From contig NZ_CP159829.1 in NCBI RefSeq assembly GCF_047730065.1, positions 1,860,001 to 1,924,000 on the forward strand: 64,000 nucleotides of DNA, written 5' to 3'. Below the pieces are notes generated by a model, which saw only the letters and a list, made by a program, of their open reading frames with translations, was not told where the DNA came from and made no database searches. Within the stretch, counting starts at the first letter, position 1. Every line of letters begins with the position of its first letter. The position numbers and the translations under genes are program-made. Origin of the DNA: Njordibacter sp028825405 (GTDB lineage Bacteria > Pseudomonadota > Gammaproteobacteria > Pseudomonadales > Balneatricaceae). Shown here piece by piece: positions 35,524 through 44,821 of this stretch.

Positions 35524-36774
35524 TTATGAGCGGACAGACATACCGTCTGCTAGAGAGTTTTTATAGGCAAAATAAGCAGGCACTAGACCAACCAAAAAAC
35601 TAGCAGCCAAAAGCACGCTAATCATACCAAGTTCTCTAACGTTTGGTGCGGTTATGGGAATGAACAAACCGTAGTTTTTTTCTATCAGGGGCTGAGCTAC
35701 CCAAATGCTCGAATAAAGCATGATCAACCCGATTATAATACCAATCATAGTGAGCAATACTGTTTCAGTGATGAGTAGGCCCATAATATGCCAGTGACTG
35801 GCACCTACGGATCGAAGAATAGCCACTTCACGCCTGCGCTCATTGAGTCCAGCTAGAGAGACCGCCAGCATTCCTGTAAGGGCAGCCACCACTACAAATA
35901 AAGAAATGATTAGTAGTGCTTGTTCTGCCACTGACATTAAACTCCAAAGCTCGTGGAGTGCAATGCCAGGAAAAATAGCCAATAAAGGCTCAGCAGCATA
36001 GTCGTTAATATAACGCTGCATTTTGAACGACACTATTTTACTGTCCAAACCTACCAGAAAAGCGGTAATCGATTCTGGTTGTAAATTAGATTCTGTCAGT
36101 GCTTTTTTAGCCTTACGCTTTTTCATAGCGCCCTGCCAGTTAACATGCATGGCCTCTATGCCAGCTAAGCTGACATGCATGGTTCTATCGACTGGGGTTC
36201 CTGTGTGCTCTAAAATACCACTGATGACAAATGGCTTATCCTTATGCTGCGCAAAACTTGCGCTGCCAGTGCCGTGAGAAATAATCACTTGGTCGCCGAT
36301 GGAGTAGTTCAGTGTGTTAGCCACCTCAGATCCAATGACTGCATCAAATACGCCCTCAAACTGTGCACCAGAAGAAAATTTAAGGGTTCTCTTTTCACCA
36401 TATTGATAAACAGAGAAATAGTCCCTACTGGTGCCCATGACACGAAAGCCACGGTGTGAATCACCTAGGGATATAGGGATAGTCCATTTAACGCCTTTTT
36501 GTTGCGCTATATCCTGATAACTTTTCCAAGTGATGTTATTGGTGGCACTACCAATCCTGAAAACTGAGTAGAGCAATAGCTGAATAGATCCACTTCGGGC
36601 ACCAACTATTAAATCTGTACCCGAAATGGTGTTGGCAAAACTACTTTTTGCGTTGACTCGCACCTTCTCAACACCTAGCAAGAGAATAACACTCACTGCA
36701 ATCGAAACAATCGTTAAAATGGCAGTAGAGCGCCGACTTTTCAAACTCTTACCAGCTAATAATCTGAGGTTCAT
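35524..36774 (-). CDS. FtsX/MacB-like ABC permease of the zinc-linked operon
   Basis: This 416-residue membrane protein has one N-terminal segment, a large periplasmic domain (about 40-270, MacB_PCD type) and three C-terminal segments of the FtsX domain, with GLNERRREVAILRSVGASHW as the coupling motif. This is the mechanotransmission type of ABC protein rather than a classical importer. It overlaps the ATPase gene by 4 bp. Confidence 0.87.
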   Translation of the reverse strand: MNLRLLAGKSLKSRRSTAILTIVSIAVSVILLLGVEKVRVNAKSSFANTISGTDLIVGARSGSIQLLLYSVFRIGSATNNITWKSYQDIAQQKGVKWTIPISLGDSHRGFRVMGTSRDYFSVYQYGEKRTLKFSSGAQFEGVFDAVIGSEVANTLNYSIGDQVIISHGTGSASFAQHKDKPFVISGILEHTGTPVDRTMHVSLAGIEAMHVNWQGAMKKRKAKKALTESNLQPESITAFLVGLDSKIVSFKMQRYINDYAAEPLLAIFPGIALHELWSLMSVAEQALLIISLFVVVAALTGMLAVSLAGLNERRREVAILRSVGASHWHIMGLLITETVLLTMIGIIIGLIMLYSSIWVAQPLIEKNYGLFIPITAPNVRELGMISVLLAASFLVGLVPAYFAYKNSLADGMSVRS

Positions 36775-37496
36775 ATATCAGTCTCGTTTTGTGGATTGAT
36801 GACTGACATATCTGCAACTCGATCGAATAAATGTTGATGCGTGGGGTCGTGACTCACATAAAGAAGGGTTGAACCACTGAGCTTTATTTCGTCGAATAAA
36901 AGCTCCATAAATGCTTCTCGCGCATCATAGTCAAGAGATGAAGTAGGCTCGTCTGCAATAATGAGTTGAGGTTGTCCAATCAGCGCACGAGCCGCCGCCA
37001 CTCGCTGTTGTTGCCCCACACTCAATTCACTTGTAGTCCGCTGAAAACTAAACTGTCCCTTCGCATACAAACGACTCAGCAAGTAAATTGCCTCTTCATT
37101 AACGCTGCCTGAGCGTTCAATCGCATTGTCGCGCCTCAGCTTTGAGAACCGGCACGGTAAGGTCACATTCTCAAGTATTGATAAATAAGGAATCAAGTTG
37201 AATTGCTGAAAGATAAAACCAATGTGGTCTGCTCGAACCCTGTCTCGCCGCAATTCTTTGAGCTCGCAAAAATCCTGCCCTACAATTTCAACCTGCCCTC
37301 GCTGGGGCCTGACAATACCACCGATAATATTAAGAAGGGTAGACTTTCCAGATCCAGAAGCCCCCCGAATAAACACATGCTCATGTTCTTCTATGCAGAA
37401 ATTACCCGATTTAATAGTGAGATTTGCTTGGGCATGCCAAGCAAAATCCACGTCTTTAAGTCTTATTATGGGTGACTTAGAGTCAGACTCAGTCAT
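36771..37496 (-). CDS. ABC ATPase, LolD/MacB type, of the zinc-linked operon
   Basis: This 241-residue ATPase has Walker A GASGSGKST, the signature LSVGQQQR (V replaces the usual G), and Walker B LIIADEPTSSLD. It drives the FtsX-like permease downstream. It shares one base with the zrgA-like gene (stop and start overlap) and 4 bp with the permease gene. Confidence 0.9.
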   Translation of the reverse strand: MTESDSKSPIIRLKDVDFAWHAQANLTIKSGNFCIEEHEHVFIRGASGSGKSTLLNIIGGIVRPQRGQVEIVGQDFCELKELRRDRVRADHIGFIFQQFNLIPYLSILENVTLPCRFSKLRRDNAIERSGSVNEEAIYLLSRLYAKGQFSFQRTTSELSVGQQQRVAAARALIGQPQLIIADEPTSSLDYDAREAFMELLFDEIKLSGSTLLYVSHDPTHQHLFDRVADMSVINPQNETDI

Positions 37497-38119
37497 TAGT
37501 TACCTAATTTAATCCGCGTATTGTTGACATCTAATTCCTGTTTGATTTGCCCTTCAGAATAAATTACCTGAACATCAAGGTCAGCAATGCCTGGGAAAAA
37601 CTTAAACATATTCACGTCGATGGCTGCCAAATTATTAAGCTGATTGCATTCTAACCTATATTCAGCAATAAATTCTGCGTGCTCAGCTTTAGCTACTTCT
37701 CCATGATCGTCATGGTCTGCTTCATGATCGTCATGACCTTCTTCATGGCCTTCTTCATGACCTTCTTCATGACCTTCTTCATGACCTTCTTCATGCTCGG
37801 TCACCCAATTCGCAGATGACTCAACTGTTTGGCAGGACACGTCCCCTACTAGTTGAAAAATAGTATCAAAGTCAGACAGATTTTTCTTGGCCTGTTTAAT
37901 TAACAACAGCTGTTGTTGATCTTCAGTTGCATATTCAAAACCAACAATATTGACTGCTGGTGATTCAAATTTCATCTCAATGGTGTTGTTGTCTATGGCA
38001 ATATCAAGAGTAGCACTGCCATGTTCATGTGCATCTAACTCACTAGCAATCGCATGGTGAGAGGGTAGTGTAAGCATTAGACTGGCCAACGCCATAGTCA
38101 TAGAAGTTGAAGATTTCAT
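37496..38119 (-). CDS. zrgA: ZrgA-like periplasmic zinc-binding protein (DUF2796)
   Basis: This 207-residue protein has a signal peptide (MKSSTSMTMALASLMLTLP) and the DUF2796 pattern ELDAHEHGSATLDIAIDNN, FESPAVNIVGFEY. The centre is extremely His/Glu/Asp-rich, with EEGH repeated five times by 12-bp DNA units (37732-37791) followed by DDHEADHDDHGE. In Vibrio cholerae ZrgA belongs to a Zur-controlled zinc uptake system. A Zur-type palindrome lies 15 bp upstream of the start. It is the first gene of the unit. Confidence 0.85.
   Translation of the reverse strand: MKSSTSMTMALASLMLTLPSHHAIASELDAHEHGSATLDIAIDNNTIEMKFESPAVNIVGFEYATEDQQQLLLIKQAKKNLSDFDTIFQLVGDVSCQTVESSANWVTEHEEGHEEGHEEGHEEGHEEGHDDHEADHDDHGEVAKAEHAEFIAEYRLECNQLNNLAAIDVNMFKFFPGIADLDVQVIYSEGQIKQELDVNNTRIKLGN
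37732..37791 (-). repeat. Tandem 12-bp repeats encoding EEGH
   Basis: Five consecutive 12-base units (one with a single base change) encode the His-rich zinc-binding stretch of the ZrgA-like protein. Copy number can change in frame, altering the metal-binding length. Confidence 0.9.
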
Positions 38120-38133
38120 TACTGTTCCTTAGA

Positions 38134-38147
38134 TATGTTATAACATA
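38134..38147 (-). promoter_or_regulatory. Zur box before the zrgA-like operon
   Basis: TATGTTATAACATA is a perfect 14-bp palindrome with the TGTTATAACA core typical of gammaproteobacterial Zur sites. Its position 15 bp before the ATG would block initiation when zinc is ample. Confidence 0.75.
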
Positions 38148-38387
38148 ACAATTATGTTAGCATGGAAATAATAAATAAACATCACTACCAAGTAAATTTT
38201 AATCAATTAAACGGCGTATCTAATCATTCAGTTAGTTTTTAAAACGTTTCTTCACGCAGAAGGTTATCAGCACAAAATCTCCTTAGCGGCGCAGTTGTGA
38301 GACGATATCAATCGTCGTTGAACGGATAATCCACAGACTTCAAGAAATAAAAGTATAACTCCACAGTGACTTTCACTTGACTAGTGA

Positions 38388-41300
38388 TCAAGCAGTCAGG
38401 ACTTTTACCTCATGCATGACTTTATCTAACATATGTAACAAATGGTTAACGTCCTCCGCGCCAATGGTGAGTGGTGGGCGTATTTTTAATACATTGGCAT
38501 CTGGGCCTTCACTACCCATCAAGATACGCTCTTCACACATACGATTTTTCACGTAATCAGCAATCTGAGTTGCTGGTTTACGAGAGTCTGGATCACTAAT
38601 CAAATCCACACCAACGAACAACCCAAAGCCACGCACATCACCAATACACGCATGCTCTTGTTGCAGTTTGCGCAAGCCTGCAAATAACAATTTGCCCATG
38701 TCCTGCGCATTATTCATCAACTGTTCGTCTTCAACAATGCGCAATACTTCAGTGCCCACTACGCAAGATAGATTGGAGCCACCAAAGGTAGAAAAAAACT
38801 CTGGACCATGAGCAAAACTTGCAGCAATTGCAGGACGAGTCACAACCACACCAATAGGATGACCATTGCCTATAGGTTTGCCTAGTACCACGACGTCAGG
38901 CACCACTTGCTGTTGTTCAAAGCCAAAATAAAAATCACCCAAACGCCCTAGCCCTGTCTGCACTTCGTCAGCAATACACAGACCCCCTGCACTTCGCACG
39001 TGCTTATATACATGCTGAAGATAGTCTGGTGGCGGCACAATTTGCCCACCTACGCTGGGGAAGGTCTCTGCAATAAAGCCTGCTAGCTGATCTCCATTAG
39101 CCTTTAAAGTGGCAATGTGCTGTGCCACTTGTTGCGCATAGAGTTCACCAGCAGCCTTGTCATCACGTCGATACTGACCACGATAGTCATCGGCCACATC
39201 TACCAAATGCACCCAATCGGGCTGGGTTAAACCACCCGCCCCAGCTCTTGGAGAAGCAAACTTATAGGCCGAAATATCAACAGTACCCGTAGTATTGCCA
39301 AAATAACCATGCTGGGGTGTGATTATTTGCTTCGCTCCGGTGTGGGCACGAGCTAAGCGAAGGGCAAGCTCATTCGCTTCACTACCCGAATTAACAAAAT
39401 AGCACACCGACAATTCACTCGGCATATGGCTTAATACTTGCACTGCAAAGGCTGACCGACTAGGGTGAAGGTAACGAGAATTAGTATTGATACGCACTAA
39501 TTGTTCAGCCGCAACCTGAGCAACTCGAGGATGGGCATGCCCCACATGGGGTACATTGTTATAGGCGTCGAGGTAAGGCCGGCCCCATTCGTCAAACAAA
39601 TAATGGCGCCAACCTCTCAGGAACATTAATGGCTCTGCATAACTCAGCTTAAGGTTTTGACCAAAGTGATCTTGACGCACCTTTTGGGCGTGGTCTTTAC
39701 TGGGCGGGCTATACTGAGTGACATCATGATCTAAATTGAGCAATAAGGAAGGATTTGGGCACACACTTTGCCATAGATTCATATCATCTGGGTCTACGGC
39801 ACCAGGCCAATCATAGCCCATACCCTCAATAGACAAGGCTAACTGCACATGGACATGAGGATCCCAACCACCGTTGTGACTTGGCTCACCTAAGTGTGCA
39901 AATACATCACCTGCACTAAGTTCTTGGCCCACTTTAAGCTGGGTGACTGAACTTGGATTGAGGTGACCGTATAAACTATAAAACTCATCACCCTTGGGGG
40001 ATCGATGTCGCAGAATAACCACACCACCATAATCTAAATTAGCTTGACGATTATCTATGGCTTCTACCGTGGCTGCTAAGGGCACATGTAAGGCGGTGCC
40101 TGCTGGGGCAAATATATCCAGCCCCAAGTGAACAGTGCGACGGTTACTGCTAGGCCAAGAGCCATTTTTAAAGGCTTTGTCGGTATACACCAAACGCGGC
40201 TCTAAGTAATAGCCAAGGGCTAATTGAAGATTAGGGCTGATCAGTTGCTGGGCTTCGTGAGGCTGAATAGAAAATGGATCTTGAGGAATACTGCTGCCCT
40301 CTACACTCAGGTCAACCATAGGGGCTTGGTTGAGATCAATATCTTCACCCAATAAGGGGAAAAACGCCCCACTATGCTCACTTAACCAAGCTAATGTTGG
40401 CTTGGCTGCAGTGTTTAAAGGCAACCCACAAGCAAAGCGCAGGCGGGCCTCAATCAAGCCACCACTCATCCTATGGTTTTGCAAAAATGCCCAAGCAGGT
40501 CCTTGAGAAATAGTGATGTAGGGGTCGTCTGGATTATCCAAAGCCATCAGCGTGGAATTAACCACACTCACAGCCAAGCGCATACGCAATAAAGGCCAAA
40601 CTAAAGCCACTTCCATTGCCGTTAGTGGTGCACTGCTGTGGACGCCAGCTACCAGTTGCGCCAGGGCTTGTTCTGGCTGTGCTTGGTCCAACACAATATA
40701 AGCCCCAGCAATGGCTAAATCACATACCCTAGGTGCCAAGCACATGTCCCCTAGATCAATAATTCCGCTAATGTAAGGCGCTTGATTAAGGCTTCCCTGC
40801 ACCAAAATATTGTAGTCGTTTACGTCATTGTGAATACATTGCTGAGGAAGGTTGTTTAAATCTGTTTCGAGGGCCTTAAACTGCTCAACTATAGTGGTGA
40901 TAATTTCCTTTCGTTCGAGGTTTTCAATACACCCAAGTTCAGCCTCGATCCAACCAGACTGCATCAAATTCCATTTAAAATCTCGCTTGAGGTAGGCATG
41001 GTTAAACGACTCAAGCTGAGCAGACATGTGCCCCATATAACTACCTAACTGATGAATTAACACACCAGATTTGGGTTGAAAATGAGCGTAGTTGAGACCT
41101 TCAAATTTACTCACCAGCCAAACAATACGCGGCTTACCTTGAGGATCTTCAGAGACAGTAAAGTTCTGTCCCTCTAAAGTGGTGATTACCTGAGGCACTG
41201 GAACTTGGGCCGGCAGAGACTGCTGATGCAAGTGTTCTAAACTTAAGCATTGCATGTCTACAAAAGCTTGCTCACAACCTGGTCGCATCACCTTGAGCAC

Positions 41301-41417
41301 AAACTGTTCTGTAGGGGTAGCGACCGAAAAATTTAGGTCATATTCGCCGTCAAGTTGCGTCAGAGAACCTTCAAGCCCCCAAATATGAGCAATGGCCCGA
41401 CTCCAGTGTTGTAACAT
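38388..41417 (-). CDS. Fusion: APH-type kinase, M23 peptidase-like domain and class-III aminotransferase/phospho-lyase
   Basis: The 1009-residue cytoplasmic-type protein has three parts. Residues ~20-310 are a choline/hydroxylysine-kinase-like APH domain with HNDVNDYNIL and IIDLGD. Residues ~425-545 are a LytM/M23 domain with HLGLD and PHVHVQL metal motifs. Residues ~580-1005 are a fold-type I aminotransferase class III with NSGSEANELALR, DEVQTGLGRLG and PLP lysine K847 in LGKPIGNGHP. Eukaryotic hydroxylysine kinase and its phospho-lyase belong to the same first and third families, so phosphorylation of an amino alcohol followed by elimination is plausible. It is a single-gene unit. Confidence 0.87.
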   Translation of the reverse strand: MLQHWSRAIAHIWGLEGSLTQLDGEYDLNFSVATPTEQFVLKVMRPGCEQAFVDMQCLSLEHLHQQSLPAQVPVPQVITTLEGQNFTVSEDPQGKPRIVWLVSKFEGLNYAHFQPKSGVLIHQLGSYMGHMSAQLESFNHAYLKRDFKWNLMQSGWIEAELGCIENLERKEIITTIVEQFKALETDLNNLPQQCIHNDVNDYNILVQGSLNQAPYISGIIDLGDMCLAPRVCDLAIAGAYIVLDQAQPEQALAQLVAGVHSSAPLTAMEVALVWPLLRMRLAVSVVNSTLMALDNPDDPYITISQGPAWAFLQNHRMSGGLIEARLRFACGLPLNTAAKPTLAWLSEHSGAFFPLLGEDIDLNQAPMVDLSVEGSSIPQDPFSIQPHEAQQLISPNLQLALGYYLEPRLVYTDKAFKNGSWPSSNRRTVHLGLDIFAPAGTALHVPLAATVEAIDNRQANLDYGGVVILRHRSPKGDEFYSLYGHLNPSSVTQLKVGQELSAGDVFAHLGEPSHNGGWDPHVHVQLALSIEGMGYDWPGAVDPDDMNLWQSVCPNPSLLLNLDHDVTQYSPPSKDHAQKVRQDHFGQNLKLSYAEPLMFLRGWRHYLFDEWGRPYLDAYNNVPHVGHAHPRVAQVAAEQLVRINTNSRYLHPSRSAFAVQVLSHMPSELSVCYFVNSGSEANELALRLARAHTGAKQIITPQHGYFGNTTGTVDISAYKFASPRAGAGGLTQPDWVHLVDVADDYRGQYRRDDKAAGELYAQQVAQHIATLKANGDQLAGFIAETFPSVGGQIVPPPDYLQHVYKHVRSAGGLCIADEVQTGLGRLGDFYFGFEQQQVVPDVVVLGKPIGNGHPIGVVVTRPAIAASFAHGPEFFSTFGGSNLSCVVGTEVLRIVEDEQLMNNAQDMGKLLFAGLRKLQQEHACIGDVRGFGLFVGVDLISDPDSRKPATQIADYVKNRMCEERILMGSEGPDANVLKIRPPLTIGAEDVNHLLHMLDKVMHEVKVLTA

Positions 41418-41578
41418 AAATAATCTCTGTAGAGGCTTAGCAATGAGCCATTATCCTATCTTACAAAGCTCGGTCTGAACAGTCTCAAAGTCATCCTTGG
41501 CCATGGGAATAATCATTAAACTCATTCACATTAATCGATTCAAGTGCATGACATTAAAACAAAATAAATGTGCACCTG

Positions 41579-42487
41579 TTAAAAACGCCAGGAGTCCTGT
41601 TTAAGGAAATCGATGAACTGCTGTTGAATCAAAGGAAGACTTCTATTACTGTTCCAGACGACTCCTAAATTCATTGTTGGTATAGGCTCCTCAATCTGTT
41701 TTGACAAAATTCTTGTACCATCAAGTGACCAGGGACGATAGAGAATATTGGATAAAATAGCGACGCCACTTTCTCTTGCTATAAAACTTCTGACAGCTTC
41801 TACTGATTGCGTTTTTATTCTAACATTAGGTTTAAGAGCGAACATTTTCCAAAATTGGTTAGCATTTGATTCAGCTTCATCGCTTGCTAGCATTATATAG
41901 GATTCTTTTGCTATCTCAGCAAGAGGCACCTTATCCATTTTTGCAAATCGATGACTTTCAGCGCACCAAAGAGTGCGCGTTGAACGAAAAAGAGTTTCCA
42001 CCTCAAGACCTTCGGCAGTTTTAATATTGGAGGTGATCATAAACGCAATGTCTATTTCTCTGGCCCTTAGTTTTTCCTCCAAAGCATCTCGTGAGTTTTC
42101 TACAATATTAACTTTAACCTTTGGATAAATCTTTTCAAACTGACCTAAAGGGATTGGCAAAAAATAACCCACTACGGATACCGAGGCACCTAAGATAAAA
42201 CGACCTTCAGTGTTTTTCTTTTGATTTTGAAATGCAAATATCGAATCATCCACCATATTTAAGATTCTTTGGGCACTATTCAAAAACCGATGCCCATCAT
42301 AAGTCAAAATCACCCCATATCGGTGACGATCAAAAAGATCAATCCCAAGTATGCTTTCGAGATTTTTTATCGCATCAGCTACTGCTGAGGGACTCATATG
42401 GACTTTTTCTGCGGCTAACTGAATTTTTCCCGTCTCTGCAGTGGCAATAAAATAGCGTAAATGACGAAGAGTGAGTGAATTATTCAC
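41579..42487 (-). CDS. LysR-family regulator of the creatinine cluster
   Basis: This 302-residue LysR regulator has an N-terminal HTH (TAETGKIQLAAEKVHMSPSAVADAIKNLE) and a periplasmic-binding-like effector domain. It is divergent from the creatininase gene across 173 bp, the classical layout for a LysR activator and its target. The effector may be creatinine or creatine (inferred). Confidence 0.9.
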   Translation of the reverse strand: MNNSLTLRHLRYFIATAETGKIQLAAEKVHMSPSAVADAIKNLESILGIDLFDRHRYGVILTYDGHRFLNSAQRILNMVDDSIFAFQNQKKNTEGRFILGASVSVVGYFLPIPLGQFEKIYPKVKVNIVENSRDALEEKLRAREIDIAFMITSNIKTAEGLEVETLFRSTRTLWCAESHRFAKMDKVPLAEIAKESYIMLASDEAESNANQFWKMFALKPNVRIKTQSVEAVRSFIARESGVAILSNILYRPWSLDGTRILSKQIEEPIPTMNLGVVWNSNRSLPLIQQQFIDFLKQDSWRF

Positions 42488-42560
42488 ATGATTTTCTCCC
42501 AGTTATGAACGTCTATATTATTGTAACAGACCACAGAAATCCATTTTATTATATTTAGAT

Positions 42561-42575
42561 CACAGTAAAACTGTG
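42561..42575. promoter_or_regulatory. Candidate LysR operator
   Basis: CACAG-TAAAA-CTGTG is a 5-bp inverted repeat with 5-bp spacer, fitting the T-N11-A LysR pattern with its flanks. A further CCACAG lies at 42531. Both are between the divergent LysR and creatininase genes. Confidence 0.5.
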
Positions 42576-42660
42576 GCTTAAAAACTAAAAATACCATTTT
42601 ATTTATAACATTGCCTTCAGCTAGGATGATTTATCAAATACAAAAAGGTGGGGTGGCAAC

Positions 42661-43464
42661 ATGGTGTCTATGGCAGATCTTGATTGGGTAACCTATCAAA
42701 AATGTGTGTCTCAAGGTGACTCTACAATCTTTTTACCTATCGGTGCACTTGAACAACATGGCCCCCATATGTCAATGAATCCTGACGTACTAATTCCCAC
42801 AGCAATATCTGAAGCAGTGGCCCATAAACTTAGCAATGCCATGGTTGCGCCACCTATTGCTTATGGATACAAATCACAGCAGCAGTCAGGTGGTGGTAAC
42901 CATATGCCGGGCACAACCAGTTTAGACGGTCAAACTCTAACGCACACGATTAGAGATGTTATTAAAGAGTTAGCTCGGCACGGCAATCGGAAGATCGTGA
43001 TGATGAATGGTCATTATGAAAATTCAATGTTTATTATTGAAGGTATTGATCTTGCGATTCGAGAGTTAGGTTGGGATGCCATTACCAATATGAATGTGAT
43101 GATTATATCTTATTGGGATTTTGTTGAAGCTCCCACAATAAAACTACTCTACCCTGATGGTTTTACTGGCTGGGACTTAGAACATGGGGGTGTTTTGGAA
43201 ACGTCCCTAATGTTGCACCTTTTCCCACATTTGGTTGATATTGACAAAATAGTAGACCATCCCCCAGCTACCTTTCCACCCTATGACATGTTCCCAGTGA
43301 ACGCTGATTTAACCCCACCCTCGGGCACTTTATCTTCAGCAAAAAATGCAAGTGAAGTGAAGGGAGAAATATTAATGAACGTTTGTGTTGAAGGTATTTC
43401 ACATGCAGTAGAGAACGTATTTAACGTCGATTATGTTAAATCTATTACCAAAAAAACAGCTTGA
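42661..43464 (+). CDS. crnA: Creatininase (creatinine amidohydrolase)
   Basis: This enzyme interconverts creatinine and creatine by ring hydrolysis. It is very similar to the Pseudomonas enzyme along its full length: PIGALEQHGPHMSMNPDVL with metal ligands E31, H33 and D42, MNGHYEN with H118 and E120, and WDLEHGGVLETSLMLHLFP. Substrate-loop regions YGYKSQQQSGGGNHMPGTTS and HPPATFPPYDMFPV are retained, which separates it from the broader creatininase superfamily. It is the first gene of the cluster. Confidence 0.93.
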   Translation: MVSMADLDWVTYQKCVSQGDSTIFLPIGALEQHGPHMSMNPDVLIPTAISEAVAHKLSNAMVAPPIAYGYKSQQQSGGGNHMPGTTSLDGQTLTHTIRDVIKELARHGNRKIVMMNGHYENSMFIIEGIDLAIRELGWDAITNMNVMIISYWDFVEAPTIKLLYPDGFTGWDLEHGGVLETSLMLHLFPHLVDIDKIVDHPPATFPPYDMFPVNADLTPPSGTLSSAKNASEVKGEILMNVCVEGISHAVENVFNVDYVKSITKKTA

Positions 43465-43512
43465 TAAATCCTATCTTGGTGCCCTCAAAATAATAACTAA
43501 AGGAAAAAGATA

Positions 43513-44661
43513 ATGAGTGACAAAATTAAAACTAATAATAAGTCCAGAAGAAGCTTCATAAAACAATCTAGTGGAATTGCCACTGCATTGGCATTTCCCA
43601 CTATTTTCACTTCAGGAAAAGCCCTAGCTGCACCTACTGAAATTAACATGCTCGCTTGGTATGGTCATGGTGAGGCAGATGTAGTGGCCGAATTTGAAGC
43701 GTTGCATAATGTTAAATTTAAACCAAAATATTACGCTGGTGGCGATAATATGCTTGCCTTAATCGCCCAATCACCGCCAGGAACCTACGATTTAATCCTG
43801 TCAGATGGCGAATTTGTCCAGCAACTCGACCTAGCCGGACATATCCAACAGCTTAATCCAAGTGACTATCCATTTGATGATTTTATTCATGAAGATTTTA
43901 AGCAATTCCCCGGTCATTGGCGTGATGGAAACCTTTACTCTGCCATGATTCGTTTTGGATTCCTTGGAGTTTCTTATAATCGTAATGCGGTTTCAGAAAA
44001 AGAAGCAATGAGTTACAAATGCTTCTGGAATAAAAACCTTGCAGGTAAGGTGGGTCATTTTGATTGGCACCTTCCTAATCTCGGGGCAGCAAGCCTCTAT
44101 AACGGCAACCAAAGTCCTGGTCCATTCGACTTAAACTCTAATCAGTGGGGAAAATTACAGGAAACAATGATGAGCCTGCGCTCACAATCTGGCGGATTTT
44201 TTGATTATGGTGGGTCATTTAACTCCCTAAAGAATGGTGAGATGTTGGCAATGTGTGGCATTGGAGATTGGATCACAGGGGCGCTTGAACGGGATGGCGC
44301 ACCAGTGACTTCAGTCGTACCAGAGGAGGGTGGGCTGCAATGGACCGAGTCCTATTGTATAGGTAAAGGTTCAAAACATACCGCAATCGCAAATGAGTTT
44401 ATTCGTTACTTACTTTCACCTAAAGGACAAGTTAAGTCAGCATCCATGGCCGCTTACCCTGCTTTTTGCGTAACTAATGCCGGACAGGCAGCGTTGAGAA
44501 AAGACAACATGTTTGAGGCACAACGCACAGGGCAAATTGATGGCGCCAGCAACAATCCTATTAAATTAATTAATGAGGGCCGCATTTATTATAGGGATAT
44601 ACCAGTTCAGCAAAGTCTCGAAGATTGGAACGACTTTTGGTCTGAATACAAAAGCTCTTAA
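43513..44661 (+). CDS. ABC transporter substrate-binding protein (PotD/spermidine type), Tat-exported
   Basis: The 382-residue binding protein carries a twin-arginine signal (KSRRSFIKQSSG) with cleavage near GKALAAPT, so it should be exported folded. The mature part starts EINMLAWYGHGEADVVAEF, like polyamine/putrescine binding proteins. It lies between creatininase and creatinase genes with its cognate permeases and ATPase. Creatinine, creatine or another guanidino compound is therefore the likely ligand (inferred). Confidence 0.87.
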   Translation: MSDKIKTNNKSRRSFIKQSSGIATALAFPTIFTSGKALAAPTEINMLAWYGHGEADVVAEFEALHNVKFKPKYYAGGDNMLALIAQSPPGTYDLILSDGEFVQQLDLAGHIQQLNPSDYPFDDFIHEDFKQFPGHWRDGNLYSAMIRFGFLGVSYNRNAVSEKEAMSYKCFWNKNLAGKVGHFDWHLPNLGAASLYNGNQSPGPFDLNSNQWGKLQETMMSLRSQSGGFFDYGGSFNSLKNGEMLAMCGIGDWITGALERDGAPVTSVVPEEGGLQWTESYCIGKGSKHTAIANEFIRYLLSPKGQVKSASMAAYPAFCVTNAGQAALRKDNMFEAQRTGQIDGASNNPIKLINEGRIYYRDIPVQQSLEDWNDFWSEYKSS

Positions 44662-44682
44662 TTAATTACTAGTCACCATTTA

Positions 44683-44719
44683 AAAAACGATTGCTTGCTC
44701 CAAGTTTGCAATCGTTTTT
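44683..44719 (+). terminator. Intrinsic terminator/attenuator after the binding-protein gene
   Basis: A perfect 12-bp stem (44683-44694 with 44708-44719, 13-base loop) ends in five T. As in the BMP operon, it sits between the binding-protein gene and the membrane components and should reduce read-through. Confidence 0.8.
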
Positions 44720-44821
44720 AATCGCGACAAAAAAATAATTTTGGTGCCTGCATAATTAGTGCAGGTACCAATTTCAAATAATCATAAGAAAAATAAATAT
44801 GTTACACGTTGGAAAAGAATA

